Part shown: piece by piece, positions 1 to 7,783 of the stretch
Layout: each line of letters begins with the position of its first letter
Numbering within the stretch: position 1 is the first letter of the stretch
Assembly (NCBI GenBank): GCA_038233135.1
Contig: JBBSMN010000055.1
Coordinates: 1-14,798 of the forward strand
Origin: JACCVL01 sp038233135
GTDB lineage: Bacteria; Actinomycetota; Actinomycetes; Propionibacteriales; Nocardioidaceae
Length of the DNA stretch: 14,798 nucleotides
Direction: 5' to 3'
Program-made: the position numbers and the translations under genes
Notes under the pieces: generated by a model
Database searches by the model: none
The model's input: the letters and a program-made list of their open reading frames with translations, nothing else
Told to the model about the DNA's origin: nothing

Positions 1-468
1 CAGGCCTTGCAGCACGAAGAACGTGCCCAGGGTGACGATGAAGCTCGGCAACCCGGTGCGCATGACCAGCACGCCGTTGAGCAACCCGATGACCACCGCG
101 ACCAACAGCGATGCCAGGATCGCCAACCACACGTTGAGCTCATACTCCTTCATCAAGATGCCCGTGGTCAGCCCGGTCGTGCCCCACATCGCCCCGGCGG
201 ACAGGTCGAACTCGCCACCGATCATCAGCAGGGACACGGCCACCGCCATGATCCCCACCGCGGACGAGGTCAAGATCCAGGTGCTGGCCCCGGAGGGCCG
301 GGTGAATGCCCCGGTCGTCAGGGCGAAGAAGGCGAAGACCGCGATCGCGGCGATCAGCGCGCCGACCTCGGGACGGCGCAGGATGCTGGCCACCCGGTGT
401 GATCCGGCGAGCCGCTCGTCCGCCGGTGGCTTGTCCTGCTCCGCCGGCGCCGACGTTGTCGTGGACAT
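1..468 (-). CDS. Sugar ABC transporter permease, RbsC-like (partial, 3' end off window)
   Basis: This is the inner-membrane permease of a ribose/inositol-type ABC importer. Only the first 156 codons are present; the gene continues past base 1. After a hydrophilic N-terminus (about residues 1-30) come hydrophobic segments at about 35-55, 66-84 and 112-135. The stretch IGGEFDLSAGAM (83-94) and the loop GLLNGVLVMRTGLPSF (128-143) are typical of the BPD_transp_2 (RbsC/XylH) family. The ATG lies 10 bp after the stop of the binding-protein gene, so the two are surely co-transcribed. The substrate cannot be read from the sequence. Myo-inositol or an inositol derivative is inferred from the operon. 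The matching ATPase is not visible and may lie further left. Confidence 0.9.
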   Translation of the reverse strand, partial: MSTTTSAPAEQDKPPADERLAGSHRVASILRRPEVGALIAAIAVFAFFALTTGAFTRPSGASTWILTSSAVGIMAVAVSLLMIGGEFDLSAGAMWGTTGLTTGILMKEYELNVWLAILASLLVAVVIGLLNGVLVMRTGLPSFIVTLGTFFVLQGL

Positions 469-478
469 CGCTACCCCC

Positions 479-1486
479 TCACCGGGTGCCGTTTTTGGCG
501 AACTGCGCGACCTCTTGAGCGTTTTCCTTGGTGATGATCGCGGGCCCGGAGTAGACGGGCTGCCCACCACCGATGTCGTTGCCGTTGATGATGTTCAGGT
601 AGATGCCGGTCACCCCGAGGTAGCCCTGCACGTACGGCTGCTGGTCGATCGCGAACAGCAGCTTGCCGTTGAGGACGTTTTTTGCGACCTCGGCGTTGAC
701 GTCGAAGGTGCCGACGACGACGTCGCGTCCGGCGGAGCTGACCGCCCGGACGGCCGCACCCGACATGTCCCCGCCGAGAGTCAACAGACCGTCGACGCTG
801 CTGTCCTCAAGCTTGGACTGGATGGTGGCCTGCGAGGCCTGCAGGTCGGTGTTGTCTGCCTGCAGGTTCTCCATCTCGCCGTCGAAGGTCTTCTTGGCAC
901 CAGCACAGCGGGCCTCCAGAGCGACGTTCCCGGCCTCCTGGATCACGCAGATGACGTTCTTCACGCCGGCCTTGTTCAGCTCCTCGCCCGCTGCTTCACC
1001 CGCGATGCTCTCGCTCTGGCCGACGTGGGTGATCGCACCGAACTCCTCCCAGTCGTCGATCCCGGAGTTGATGGTGATCACCGGCACCCCGGCCTGAACA
1101 GCCGCCTTGATGCTGGACTCGAGACCATCGGGATTCGCCATCGAGATCACGAGGCCGTCGGTCTTGGCGGCGACGGCGTTGTCGATCAGCGTGCTCTGCT
1201 TGCCGGGGTCCGGGTCGCTGCTGTACTGCAGCTTGATCCCGAGATCCTTGCCCGCCCGCTGACCGCCGGACTTCACGACGTCCCAGAACGAGTCGCCCGG
1301 CGCTCCGTGGGTGACCATGTCGATGCGGATGTCGCCGACATCCTTGGGCGCGGCCGCTTGACCGCCGCTGTCTCCACCGCCGCTGTCACCACCGCTTGAA
1401 CCACTGGTGTCGCTGCCGGTGCTGCAAGCGGCCAGCAGCAGCACCCCGACCGCGAGCACTGCTGACAACCTCGTCTTGATCGTCAT
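479..1486 (-). CDS. Sugar ABC transporter substrate-binding lipoprotein
   Basis: This is the extracytoplasmic receptor of the sugar importer, 335 residues, of the periplasmic binding protein/LacI-fold type (RbsB-like). A basic N-terminus (MTIKTR), a hydrophobic core and the lipobox LLAAC put the lipidated cysteine at residue 21. A Gly/Ser/Asp linker (about 22-47) follows, then the binding domain from about residue 52. Segments such as DGLVISMANPDGL and GVPVITINSG are typical of the family. The start at 1486 is preferred over an upstream GTG at 1513 because AGAGGA (1493-1498 on the complement) stands 6 nt before the ATG, and the signal peptide begins properly there. The gene sits 52 bp behind mmsA and 10 bp before the permease. 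The ligand is inferred to be inositol from the operon only. Confidence 0.92.
   Translation of the reverse strand: MTIKTRLSAVLAVGVLLLAACSTGSDTSGSSGGDSGGGDSGGQAAAPKDVGDIRIDMVTHGAPGDSFWDVVKSGGQRAGKDLGIKLQYSSDPDPGKQSTLIDNAVAAKTDGLVISMANPDGLESSIKAAVQAGVPVITINSGIDDWEEFGAITHVGQSESIAGEAAGEELNKAGVKNVICVIQEAGNVALEARCAGAKKTFDGEMENLQADNTDLQASQATIQSKLEDSSVDGLLTLGGDMSGAAVRAVSSAGRDVVVGTFDVNAEVAKNVLNGKLLFAIDQQPYVQGYLGVTGIYLNIINGNDIGGGQPVYSGPAIITKENAQEVAQFAKNGTR
1361..1390. repeat. Two 15-bp tandem units encoding the lipoprotein linker
   Basis: Two adjacent 15-bp units (1361-1375 and 1376-1390) differ at one base. They encode the repeated Gly-Asp-Ser-Gly-Gly part of the linker between the lipidated cysteine and the binding domain. 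The unit is a multiple of three, so changes in copy number would only alter linker length. Confidence 0.7.
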
Positions 1487-1492
1487 GCCGAT

Positions 1493-1498
1493 TCCTCT
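1493..1498 (-). promoter_or_regulatory. Ribosome binding site deciding the start of the binding-protein gene
   Basis: AGAGGA on the minus strand lies 6 nt before the ATG at 1486. It lies inside the extra codons that the upstream GTG at 1513 would add, so it argues for the shorter protein. Confidence 0.7.
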
Positions 1499-1538
1499 CG
1501 TCCTGCCGGGCACGTGGCCAGGCTTCTCGTCCCCACGG

Positions 1539-3035
1539 TCAGGTCGCCGTCGGGAAGTTGAGGTGTGCGAGGGACTCCTCGCGCACGTGCGGCCAGCGGG
1601 TCGTGACGACCTTGGCCCGGGTGTAGAAGCGGACCCCTTCAGGGCCGTGGATGTGGTGGTCCCCGAACATCGAGTCCTTCCAGCCGCCGAACGAGTGGTA
1701 GGCCATTGGCACCGGGATGGGCACGTTGACGCCGATCATCCCGACCTGGACCCGCCGCTGGAACGTCCGCGCCACCTCGCCGGACGAGGTGAACACCGCC
1801 GTGCCGTTGCCGTACGGGTTGGCGTTGACCAGCTCGAGCGCCTCGTCCAGCGAGGCGACCCGAAGCACGACCAGGACCGGGCCGAAGATCTCGTCGGTGT
1901 AGACCGACATGTCGGTGGTCACCCGATCGAGCAGCGTCGGCCCGACGAAGAAGCCGGCCTCGCTGCCCGGCACCGTCAGGTCACGGCCGTCGACGACGAT
2001 GGTGGCGCCATCCTTCTCGCCCTCGTCGACGTAGCCCAGCACCCGGTCCCGGGCGACCGCGCTCACCACCGGACCCATGTCCGAGCCACTCGCGCTGCCC
2101 GGGCCGACGGTGATGGCAGCCGTACGCTCGCGCACCTTGTCGACGAGGGGGTCCGCGACCGGGCCGACGGCGACGACCGCCGAGATCGCCATGCACCGCT
2201 GGCCGGCCGACCCGTAGCCGGCGGCCACCAGGTGGTCGGCGGCGAAGTCGACGTCGGCGTCGGGCATGACCACCGCATGGTTCTTGGCGCCGCCGAGCGC
2301 CTGCACCCGCTTCTCGCTGTCGCTGGCACGCCCGTGCACGTAGCGCGCGATCGGGGTGGAGCCGACGAAGCTGACCGCATCCAAGTCACGGTGGTCGAGC
2401 AGCGCGTCGACGACCTCCTTGTCGCCGTTGACGATGTTGAACACCCCGTCGGGCAGCCCCGCCTCGGCGTACAGCCGCGCCACCAGCTCGGACGCACCGG
2501 GCACCCGCTCGCTGGGTTTGAGCACGAAGGTGTTGCCGCACGCGATCGCCACCGGGTGCATCCACATCGGCACCATGACCGGGAAGTTGAACGGGGTGAT
2601 GCCGGCACAGACCCCGAGCGGCTGGCGGAACGAGTGCGCGTCGATCCCGCCGGACACCTGGTCGCTGAACTCGCCCTTGAGTAGCTGCGGGATGCCGCAG
2701 ACGAAGTCGACCACCTCGCGACCGCGTACGACCTCGCCGCGGGCGTCGTCGAGGGTCTTGCCGTGCTCGAGGCAGACCAGCCGGGCCAGCTCGTCGGTGT
2801 GCCGGTCGACCAGCTCGCGGAACGCGAACAGGATCTGCACCCGCGCGCTCAGAGAGGTCTGCGACCACGGGCCGAACGCCGCCCGTGCCGCCGACACCGC
2901 GGCATCCACGTCGTCGGCGGTGCCCAGGCGCACCTGCGCCTGCGGGTGGCCCGCTGCCGGGTCGAAGACGTCCCCGGTGCGGCTGCCACTGCCCGCGGTC
3001 TCGGATCCTGCGATCCAGTGCTCGATCGTGCGCAT
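1539..3035 (-). CDS. mmsA: CoA-acylating methylmalonate-semialdehyde dehydrogenase (IolA/MmsA)
   Basis: This cytosolic NAD-dependent enzyme converts malonic semialdehyde (end product of the inositol pathway) to acetyl-CoA and CO2, and methylmalonate semialdehyde to propionyl-CoA. The 498-residue length fits the family. Visible ALDH features are TPFNFP (147-152, oxyanion Asn150), the cofactor-binding segment VSFVGSTPIA (221-230) and the catalytic Cys281 in GSAGQRCMAIS. Where hydrolytic aldehyde dehydrogenases have the Glu of ELGGK, this protein reads ALGGAKNH (246-253). That lack of the general-base Glu is typical of the acylating MMSDH group. The C-terminus (SMFGDHHIHGPEGVRFYTR) is also typical. 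The start at 3035 is chosen over a GTG at 3077 because GGAGGA precedes it by 10 nt and only 1 nt separates it from the iolD stop. Confidence 0.95.
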   Translation of the reverse strand: MRTIEHWIAGSETAGSGSRTGDVFDPAAGHPQAQVRLGTADDVDAAVSAARAAFGPWSQTSLSARVQILFAFRELVDRHTDELARLVCLEHGKTLDDARGEVVRGREVVDFVCGIPQLLKGEFSDQVSGGIDAHSFRQPLGVCAGITPFNFPVMVPMWMHPVAIACGNTFVLKPSERVPGASELVARLYAEAGLPDGVFNIVNGDKEVVDALLDHRDLDAVSFVGSTPIARYVHGRASDSEKRVQALGGAKNHAVVMPDADVDFAADHLVAAGYGSAGQRCMAISAVVAVGPVADPLVDKVRERTAAITVGPGSASGSDMGPVVSAVARDRVLGYVDEGEKDGATIVVDGRDLTVPGSEAGFFVGPTLLDRVTTDMSVYTDEIFGPVLVVLRVASLDEALELVNANPYGNGTAVFTSSGEVARTFQRRVQVGMIGVNVPIPVPMAYHSFGGWKDSMFGDHHIHGPEGVRFYTRAKVVTTRWPHVREESLAHLNFPTAT

Positions 3036-3036
3036 C

Positions 3037-4998
3037 TCAGCTGCTTCCTCCGGTCGGGTCGGTCGGGTTCTTGCCATAGGGCGCCGCTGGCCGCAGGTAC
3101 GGCTGCTGGGCCTGCTTGTGCTGCTCGTAGTCGGCGCGCGCAGCGCGGGTCGAGTCGAGCGCGGAAACCTCCGCGACCGGCACCTCCCACCACGCAGGGC
3201 TCTCCGGCGCCGGCACCATCGGGTCGGTCTCCACGTGCACCACCGTGGTGTGGTCGGACTCGCGGGCCTTCACCAGCGCGGAGCGGAGCTCCTGGACGGT
3301 GCGGACCGCGTGCACGTCGGCGCCGAGGCTCGCAGCGTTGGCCGCCAGGTCGACCGGCAGCCGGTCGCCGTCCAAGCCGGTCTCGGTGCGGTAGCGGTAG
3401 CGGGTGCCGAAGCGCCGGGTGCCGAGCGACTCGCTGAGCGCGCCGATCGAGGCGAAGCCGTGGTTCTGCACCAGCACCACCACGAGCTTGACGCCCTCGG
3501 CGACCGCGGTCACCAGCTCGGTGGCCATCATCAGGTAGGACCCGTCGCCGACGACCACCAGCACCTGTCGGTCCTCGCCCTGGTCGAGGGCGGCCAGCTT
3601 GACCCCCAGTCCGCCGGCGACCTCGTAACCCATGCAGGAGTAGCCGTACTCGACGTGATAGCCCTTACGGTCGCGGGTGCGCCACAGCTTGTGCAGGTCG
3701 CCGGGCATCGACCCGGCCGCGGACACCAGCACGTCGGTCGGCGCGGCCACGCCGTTGACTGCGCCGATGACCTCCGACTGTGCCAGCGGCGGTCCGTGTT
3801 CAAGCGTGTAAGCCTGCTCGACGATCTCGTCCCACTCCCGCGCCAGCCTGGTGCCCCGCGCGGTCCAGTCCGGGTCGGCCGTCCAGCCGGCCAGACCGGC
3901 CTGCAGGGCGCGCAACCCCTCGCGGGCGTCGGCGACGAGGGCCGTTGCCGACTGCTTGTGCGCGTCGAAGGCAGCGACGTTGAGGTTGATGAAGCGCACC
4001 TGGGCGTCGCCGAAGACCGTGCGCGAGGCGGTGGTGAAGTCACTCCAACGGGTGCCGACCCCGAGCACCACGTCGGCCTCGGCGGCCAGCGCGTTGGCGG
4101 CGGTGGTGCCGGTGGCGCCGACGGCCCCGACCGCCTGCGGGTGGTCGTACCGCAAGGCACCCTTGCCGGCCTGGGTCTCGGCGACCGGCACCCCCGTCTC
4201 CTCGGCGAAGGTCCGCAGCGCTTCGGTGGCACCGGCATAGATCACTCCCCCGCCGGCGACCACCAGCGGTTTCCGGGCCGAGCGCAACAGGTCCACCGCG
4301 GTGGCCAGGCTCGCCGGTTCCGGCACCGGCCTCGGCACGTGCCAGACGCGGGTGTCGAACAGCTCGGCCGGCCAGTCGTAAGCCTCGGCCTGCACGTCCT
4401 GTGGCAGCGACAAGGTCACCGCTCCGGTCTCCACCGGGTCGGTCAGCACCCGCATCGCGGCCAGCAGTGCCGCCGGCAGCTGCTCGGGCCGTTGGACCCG
4501 ATCGAAGTACCGAGACACCGGACGGAACGCGTCGTTGACGCTGACGTCCAGGCTGCCGTGGTGCTCGAGCTCCTGGAGCACCGGGTTGGCGACCCGGGTG
4601 GCGTAGGTGTCGCCTGGCAGCAGCAGCACCGGCAGCCGGTTGATGGTGGCCAGTGCCGCACCGGTGACCATGTTCGTCGCACCCGGTCCGATCGACGAGG
4701 TCACCGCGTACGTTGCGAGCCGGTCGCGGTGCCGGGCATAGCCGACGGCGGCATGCACCATGGCCTGCTCGTTGCGGCCCTGCCGGTAGGTGAGCCGTGG
4801 CCGGTCGGGCTCCTCGCCGGCGTTCGCGCTCGCCTCGTCCTCAAGCAGGGCCTGGCCGATGCCGGCCACGTTGCCGTGGCCGAAGATGCCCCAGCAGCCG
4901 GGGACGAAGCGCTGGCGCCGGCCGTCGCGCTCGACCTGCTGGGCGGCGAGGAAGCGGACGACGGCCTGTGCCACCGTGAGTCGGATTCGGTCGGTCAT
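3037..4998 (-). CDS. iolD: 3D-(3,5/4)-trihydroxycyclohexane-1,2-dione hydrolase (IolD)
   Basis: IolD is a thiamine-diphosphate enzyme that opens the ring of trihydroxycyclohexane-1,2-dione to give 5-deoxy-D-glucuronate, the step between IolE and IolB. The protein has 653 residues, the usual size. The N-terminal segment FVPGCWGIFGHGNVAGIGQA (31-50) is typical of IolD. Glu77 in RNEQAMVHAAVGYA matches the Glu that activates the ThDP ring. The central domain follows (about 215-375). The C-terminal ThDP/Mg site begins at GDGS (484-487) and ends at QN (511-512). Its ATG overlaps the iolB stop (ATGA, 4995-4998), and its own stop is followed 1 nt later by the mmsA start. The Shine-Dalgarno is weak, so translation is probably coupled to iolB. 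Confidence 0.95.
   Translation of the reverse strand: MTDRIRLTVAQAVVRFLAAQQVERDGRRQRFVPGCWGIFGHGNVAGIGQALLEDEASANAGEEPDRPRLTYRQGRNEQAMVHAAVGYARHRDRLATYAVTSSIGPGATNMVTGAALATINRLPVLLLPGDTYATRVANPVLQELEHHGSLDVSVNDAFRPVSRYFDRVQRPEQLPAALLAAMRVLTDPVETGAVTLSLPQDVQAEAYDWPAELFDTRVWHVPRPVPEPASLATAVDLLRSARKPLVVAGGGVIYAGATEALRTFAEETGVPVAETQAGKGALRYDHPQAVGAVGATGTTAANALAAEADVVLGVGTRWSDFTTASRTVFGDAQVRFINLNVAAFDAHKQSATALVADAREGLRALQAGLAGWTADPDWTARGTRLAREWDEIVEQAYTLEHGPPLAQSEVIGAVNGVAAPTDVLVSAAGSMPGDLHKLWRTRDRKGYHVEYGYSCMGYEVAGGLGVKLAALDQGEDRQVLVVVGDGSYLMMATELVTAVAEGVKLVVVLVQNHGFASIGALSESLGTRRFGTRYRYRTETGLDGDRLPVDLAANAASLGADVHAVRTVQELRSALVKARESDHTTVVHVETDPMVPAPESPAWWEVPVAEVSALDSTRAARADYEQHKQAQQPYLRPAAPYGKNPTDPTGGSS
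3046..3051 (-). promoter_or_regulatory. Ribosome binding site of mmsA
   Basis: GGAGGA on the minus strand lies 10 nt before the ATG at 3035, inside the last codons of iolD. It supports the 498-residue form of the dehydrogenase over the longer GTG form. Confidence 0.65.
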
Positions 4999-5948
4999 GT
5001 CGGCTGTCCGTTCGCCGCAGGGTCGCGCGACGGCGCGGTCGCCAGCGGCAGCCTCGGGTCGACGAGCTGGGCGTCCCAGCCCGCTCGCACCCAGGCGTGC
5101 GCCGGGTCGTCACAGATGTTCCAGGCCCGCTCGCCGGGCCCAGCCATCACGTTGAGGTAGTACAGGTGGTAGCCGGGCGCGGCCATCGACGGGCCGTGCC
5201 AGCCGCGCGGGATCAGCACCACGTCGCCGGTGCGCACCTCCGCGAGCACGTCGACGTCGGCACCGGCGTGCCCGTACACCCGCTGGTAGGCCACCCCCGG
5301 CCCCTCCGGACCGTCGCCGACCTCGAAGTAGTAGATCTCCTCCAGCACGCTCTCGCCGTCACGGTCCTCGTCGTGCTTGTGCGGCGGCCAGCTGGACCAG
5401 TTGCCGGCCGGGGTCAGCACCTCGCAGACGATCAACCGCTCGGCGTCGAGGACCGCCGGGGTCCCGAAGTTGTTCACCTGGCGACTCGCCTGCCCCGCTC
5501 CGCGGAGCTCGACCGGCACATCGGCCGCCGCCAGACACGCCTCCCCGCGATCCGTGAGTTTCTGACCGTCGATCCGTGAGTTTCTGACCGTCGATCCGTG
5601 AGTCGTTGACGCTGTCGCGAGGGCGAACCGCCCGCCGTCGGAGCTGACGAGCGCCACGCCTCGACCCGCCGGGACATACAGGGTGTCGGTGACGCCGGCG
5701 AAGACACTCTCGCGACCCTGCAGCTCGTGGCGGACCCCGTCCACCACCACCGAGCATGCCCCGGCCAGCGGCACCACCAGCAGCTCGGTCGCCCCGGTGT
5801 TCAGCCCGACCTCCTGACCGGGATGAAGCGCGACCACCCGAAGTCCGCAGTACGTCCAACCCGCCCGCGCCGGATCGATGTCGACCTCGTACGGCGCCTC
5901 GCCGCTCGAGCCGGCAGGCAGGTGCAGGTCCCGCGTCGTCAGGGTCAT
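4995..5948 (-). CDS. iolB: 5-deoxy-glucuronate isomerase (IolB) with an internal repeat-derived peptide
   Basis: IolB is a cupin-type metal isomerase that turns 5-deoxy-D-glucuronate into 2-deoxy-5-keto-D-gluconate. The protein has 317 residues, somewhat longer than the roughly 270-300 I recall for the family. Likely metal ligands lie in PPHKHDE (His190, His192), VLEEIYYFEV (Glu203/Glu204) and the downstream strands with His251 and His261. VPVELRGAG and SRQVNNFGT (about 144-163) are typical of the family. Residues about 116-134 are encoded by a 22-bp tandem repeat and look foreign between RFALATAST and the conserved VPVELRG. The frame stays open, so the gene is not obviously broken. A start at 5948 overlaps the preceding stop (ATGA), and GGAG lies 8 nt upstream. 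Confidence 0.93.
   Translation of the reverse strand: MTLTTRDLHLPAGSSGEAPYEVDIDPARAGWTYCGLRVVALHPGQEVGLNTGATELLVVPLAGACSVVVDGVRHELQGRESVFAGVTDTLYVPAGRGVALVSSDGGRFALATASTTHGSTVRNSRIDGQKLTDRGEACLAAADVPVELRGAGQASRQVNNFGTPAVLDAERLIVCEVLTPAGNWSSWPPHKHDEDRDGESVLEEIYYFEVGDGPEGPGVAYQRVYGHAGADVDVLAEVRTGDVVLIPRGWHGPSMAAPGYHLYYLNVMAGPGERAWNICDDPAHAWVRAGWDAQLVDPRLPLATAPSRDPAANGQPT
5548..5603. repeat. 22-bp tandem repeat (2 full copies plus 12 bp) inside iolB
   Basis: Two identical 22-bp units lie at 5548-5569 and 5570-5591. A third copy keeps its first 12 bp (5592-5603) and then diverges. The plus-strand unit begins cgatccgtgag and ends tgaccgt. Because 22 is not a multiple of three, the two copies are read in different frames: TVRNSRID in one and GQKLTDRG in the other. 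The sequence is less GC-rich than its surroundings. No further copy was seen in the window. Confidence 0.9.
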
Positions 5949-6841
5949 GCCATCAGCTCCACGGTGGCGTCGACCGCAGTCGCGACGTCGCCGTCAGGCG
6001 GGTATAGCAGTGCGCGGCCGATGACCATACCGACGGCCGTGGAGTGAGCCAGCGCCTTCCGCCAGGTCTCCCGTTGAGCGGCGGAATCGGCCGCCACCTC
6101 GCCGCCGAGCAGCACGACGGGCAACGTGGTGGCCGCCAGCACCTGCTCCATGTCGAGCACGACGGGCAGCTTGAGCCAGGTGTACGCCGAGGTGCCGCCG
6201 AGCCCCGCGGCCACGGTGGCGGAGCGGATGACCGCCTCCGTGGTGAGGACGTTGCGCACCCGCCCGTCGGCCTGCTCGCAGATGAACGGCTCGATCATCG
6301 CCACCAGGCCGCGCGCGGCCAGGGCGTCGACGGCCTCGGCACAGGACAACAGGGTCGCCGCCGTCGAGGGATCCGCCGGGTCGATGCGCAGCAGCATCTT
6401 GCCGCCCTGCAGCCCGGCAGCCGCTATCGCAGCTGCCCTGTAACCGGTGAAACGGTCGTCGACCTCGAACACGGTGCCCGCAAGCCCACCCCGGTTCATC
6501 GAACCGAGGACGACCTTGCCGTCCAGCGCGCCGAGCATCATGAGGTCCTCGACCACGTCGGCCGTTCCCAGGACCCCGTCTACGCCGGGCCGGGACAAGG
6601 CGGTGCACAGGCGGTCCAGCAGCTCGGGGCGGTCGGCCATCGCCATGGCCCGGTCACCGGCACGCAGGGCGCCGCGGGCAGGGTGGTCTGCAGCGACCAA
6701 CAACAGCCGACCCGTCGAGCCGACGAGGCTGTCCGGGCGGCGCCGGGCGGCAGCCACCTCCGCGACCCGGTTCGGGGCGCGCAGCCGGGCCGCAGGAAGG
6801 TCGTCGATGCGCAGCGTGCGCGTCCCCGGGTCCGCCGTCAT
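5945..6841 (-). CDS. Cgl0159-type (beta/alpha)8 protein, candidate inositol-pathway aldolase
   Basis: This 298-residue protein resembles the family found in actinobacterial inositol clusters (known by Corynebacterium Cgl0159), which has a predicted TIM-barrel fold. Conserved-looking stretches are LLLVAADHPARGALR (46-60), VDGVLGTADVVEDLMMLG (87-104), GGKMLLRID (146-154) and TSAYTWLKLPVV (217-228). Lys148 and Lys224 sit in strand-like contexts and could be the Schiff-base lysine of a class I aldolase. In the pathway, cleavage of 2-deoxy-5-keto-gluconate 6-phosphate to dihydroxyacetone phosphate and malonic semialdehyde (the IolJ step) has no other candidate here. That role is inference; the family match is from memory. 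Both ends overlap neighbours by ATGA (with the IolE-like gene at 6838-6841 and iolB at 5945-5948). Confidence 0.8.
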   Translation of the reverse strand: MTADPGTRTLRIDDLPAARLRAPNRVAEVAAARRRPDSLVGSTGRLLLVAADHPARGALRAGDRAMAMADRPELLDRLCTALSRPGVDGVLGTADVVEDLMMLGALDGKVVLGSMNRGGLAGTVFEVDDRFTGYRAAAIAAAGLQGGKMLLRIDPADPSTAATLLSCAEAVDALAARGLVAMIEPFICEQADGRVRNVLTTEAVIRSATVAAGLGGTSAYTWLKLPVVLDMEQVLAATTLPVVLLGGEVAADSAAQRETWRKALAHSTAVGMVIGRALLYPPDGDVATAVDATVELMA

Positions 6842-7704
6842 GCGAGCACCCCGCGCAGGTAGTCGATGCTGGTCGCGGCATCCGTTCTCGGCTGGTCAGA
6901 TGACGCACGCTGCAGCATCACGTCCTGCTCCAGCACATACCACCCGGCATAGCCGGCCTGCTCCAGGATGCGCACCAGGGTGGCGACGTCTACGTCCCCG
7001 CTGCCGAGGGGCTGGAAGAGCCCGCGGCCCACCGCGGCGGCGAACGGCAGGTCTCCGGCCAACACCTGTGTCGCGGCGAGGCTGTCGACGTCCTTAAGGT
7101 GTACGTGCACGATCCGGTCCGCCCACTCGGTCGCAAGCGCCACGGGGTCGGCGCCGCCGAGCACAAGGTGACCGGTGTCCAGGCAGAGCCCGATGTCTGA
7201 GCCGGCGAGCACCCGTTCGACCTCCGTCCGGGTCTGCACCATGGTGCCGACGTGGGGGTGCAGGGCGACCACCACACCGCGTGCCCGTCCGCGCTTCGTC
7301 AGGTCGACCAGGTGGTCGAGCAGGACCGACCACTGCGCGTCGTCCAGATCCGGTCGCATGTCGTACCCCGCTGCACCGCTGGCGGCAGCCAGCACCACCA
7401 CATCGGCACCAGCCGCCAGAACAGAGTCGATGAAGCTGTCGACCCGCGGCCCCGGATGCTGGGCCGCCTCGTGCAAGACGACGGGCAAGAACGCGCCGAC
7501 GGCCTCCAGCCCGTACGTGGAGAGCGTGGCCATCTGCTCTGAGGGCCCGCCCGGCAAGAAGCCAACTGGACCGAGCTCGGTGGCGCGCAGACCGAGGTCG
7601 CGGATCTGGCTCAGCACGAGGTCGGGGTCAAGCTGGACGCCCCAGCCGGGCACCTCGCAGACACCCCATGAGATGGGCGCGGCGGCGATGCGGTCCGACC
7701 TCAT
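6838..7704 (-). CDS. iolE: IolE-like inosose dehydratase / sugar phosphate isomerase-epimerase family
   Basis: This 288-residue TIM-barrel protein (AP endonuclease 2/xylose isomerase-like) is first in the operon. IolE dehydrates 2-keto-myo-inositol (inosose) to the diketone used by IolD. The N-terminus RIAAAPISWGVCEVPGWG (5-22) is typical of the IolE group of actinobacteria. Further strands carry likely metal and substrate ligands: Glu43 (ATELGP), His149/His151 (LHPHVGTMVQ), Asp176/His179 (CLDTGHLV), His200/His202 (IVHVHLKDVD) and Glu259 (YVLEQDV). A related isomerase such as IolH or IolI cannot be excluded from sequence alone, but the operon context favours IolE. The stop overlaps the next start by ATGA. 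A modest AGCAGG lies 7 nt before the ATG. Confidence 0.78.
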   Translation of the reverse strand: MRSDRIAAAPISWGVCEVPGWGVQLDPDLVLSQIRDLGLRATELGPVGFLPGGPSEQMATLSTYGLEAVGAFLPVVLHEAAQHPGPRVDSFIDSVLAAGADVVVLAAASGAAGYDMRPDLDDAQWSVLLDHLVDLTKRGRARGVVVALHPHVGTMVQTRTEVERVLAGSDIGLCLDTGHLVLGGADPVALATEWADRIVHVHLKDVDSLAATQVLAGDLPFAAAVGRGLFQPLGSGDVDVATLVRILEQAGYAGWYVLEQDVMLQRASSDQPRTDAATSIDYLRGVLA

Positions 7705-7753
7705 CGGCGCGCCTGCTCTGGTTGTCGACGCTCCCTGCCGTCCATACCTGCGG

Positions 7754-7783
7754 AGTCTCGTCTGCGTGACGGCGCCCTGTCAA
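7754..7783 (-). promoter_or_regulatory. Putative promoter of the inositol operon
   Basis: On the minus strand a perfect -35 hexamer TTGACA (7783 down to 7778) is followed after 18 nt by GAGACT (7759-7754). The -10 is poor but keeps A2 and T6. A transcript from here would have a leader of about 40 nt before the iolE start. The -35 lies inside the left arm of the inverted repeat, so a bound repressor would block it. Confidence 0.5.

Noticed and set aside
2356..5160. Very long plus-strand open frame opposite mmsA, iolD and the end of iolB
   Set aside because: It is antisense to strongly recognised enzymes, its product is rich in His, Arg, Gly and Asp without any domain, and long spurious frames are expected at this GC content.
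5548..5603. CRISPR-like array
   Set aside because: The copies are directly adjacent with no spacers, there are only two full copies, and they lie inside a coding sequence.
4995..5948. iolB as a pseudogene broken by the repeat
   Set aside because: The reading frame stays open from the start to a stop that overlaps iolD, and the likely metal-ligand residues are all present.
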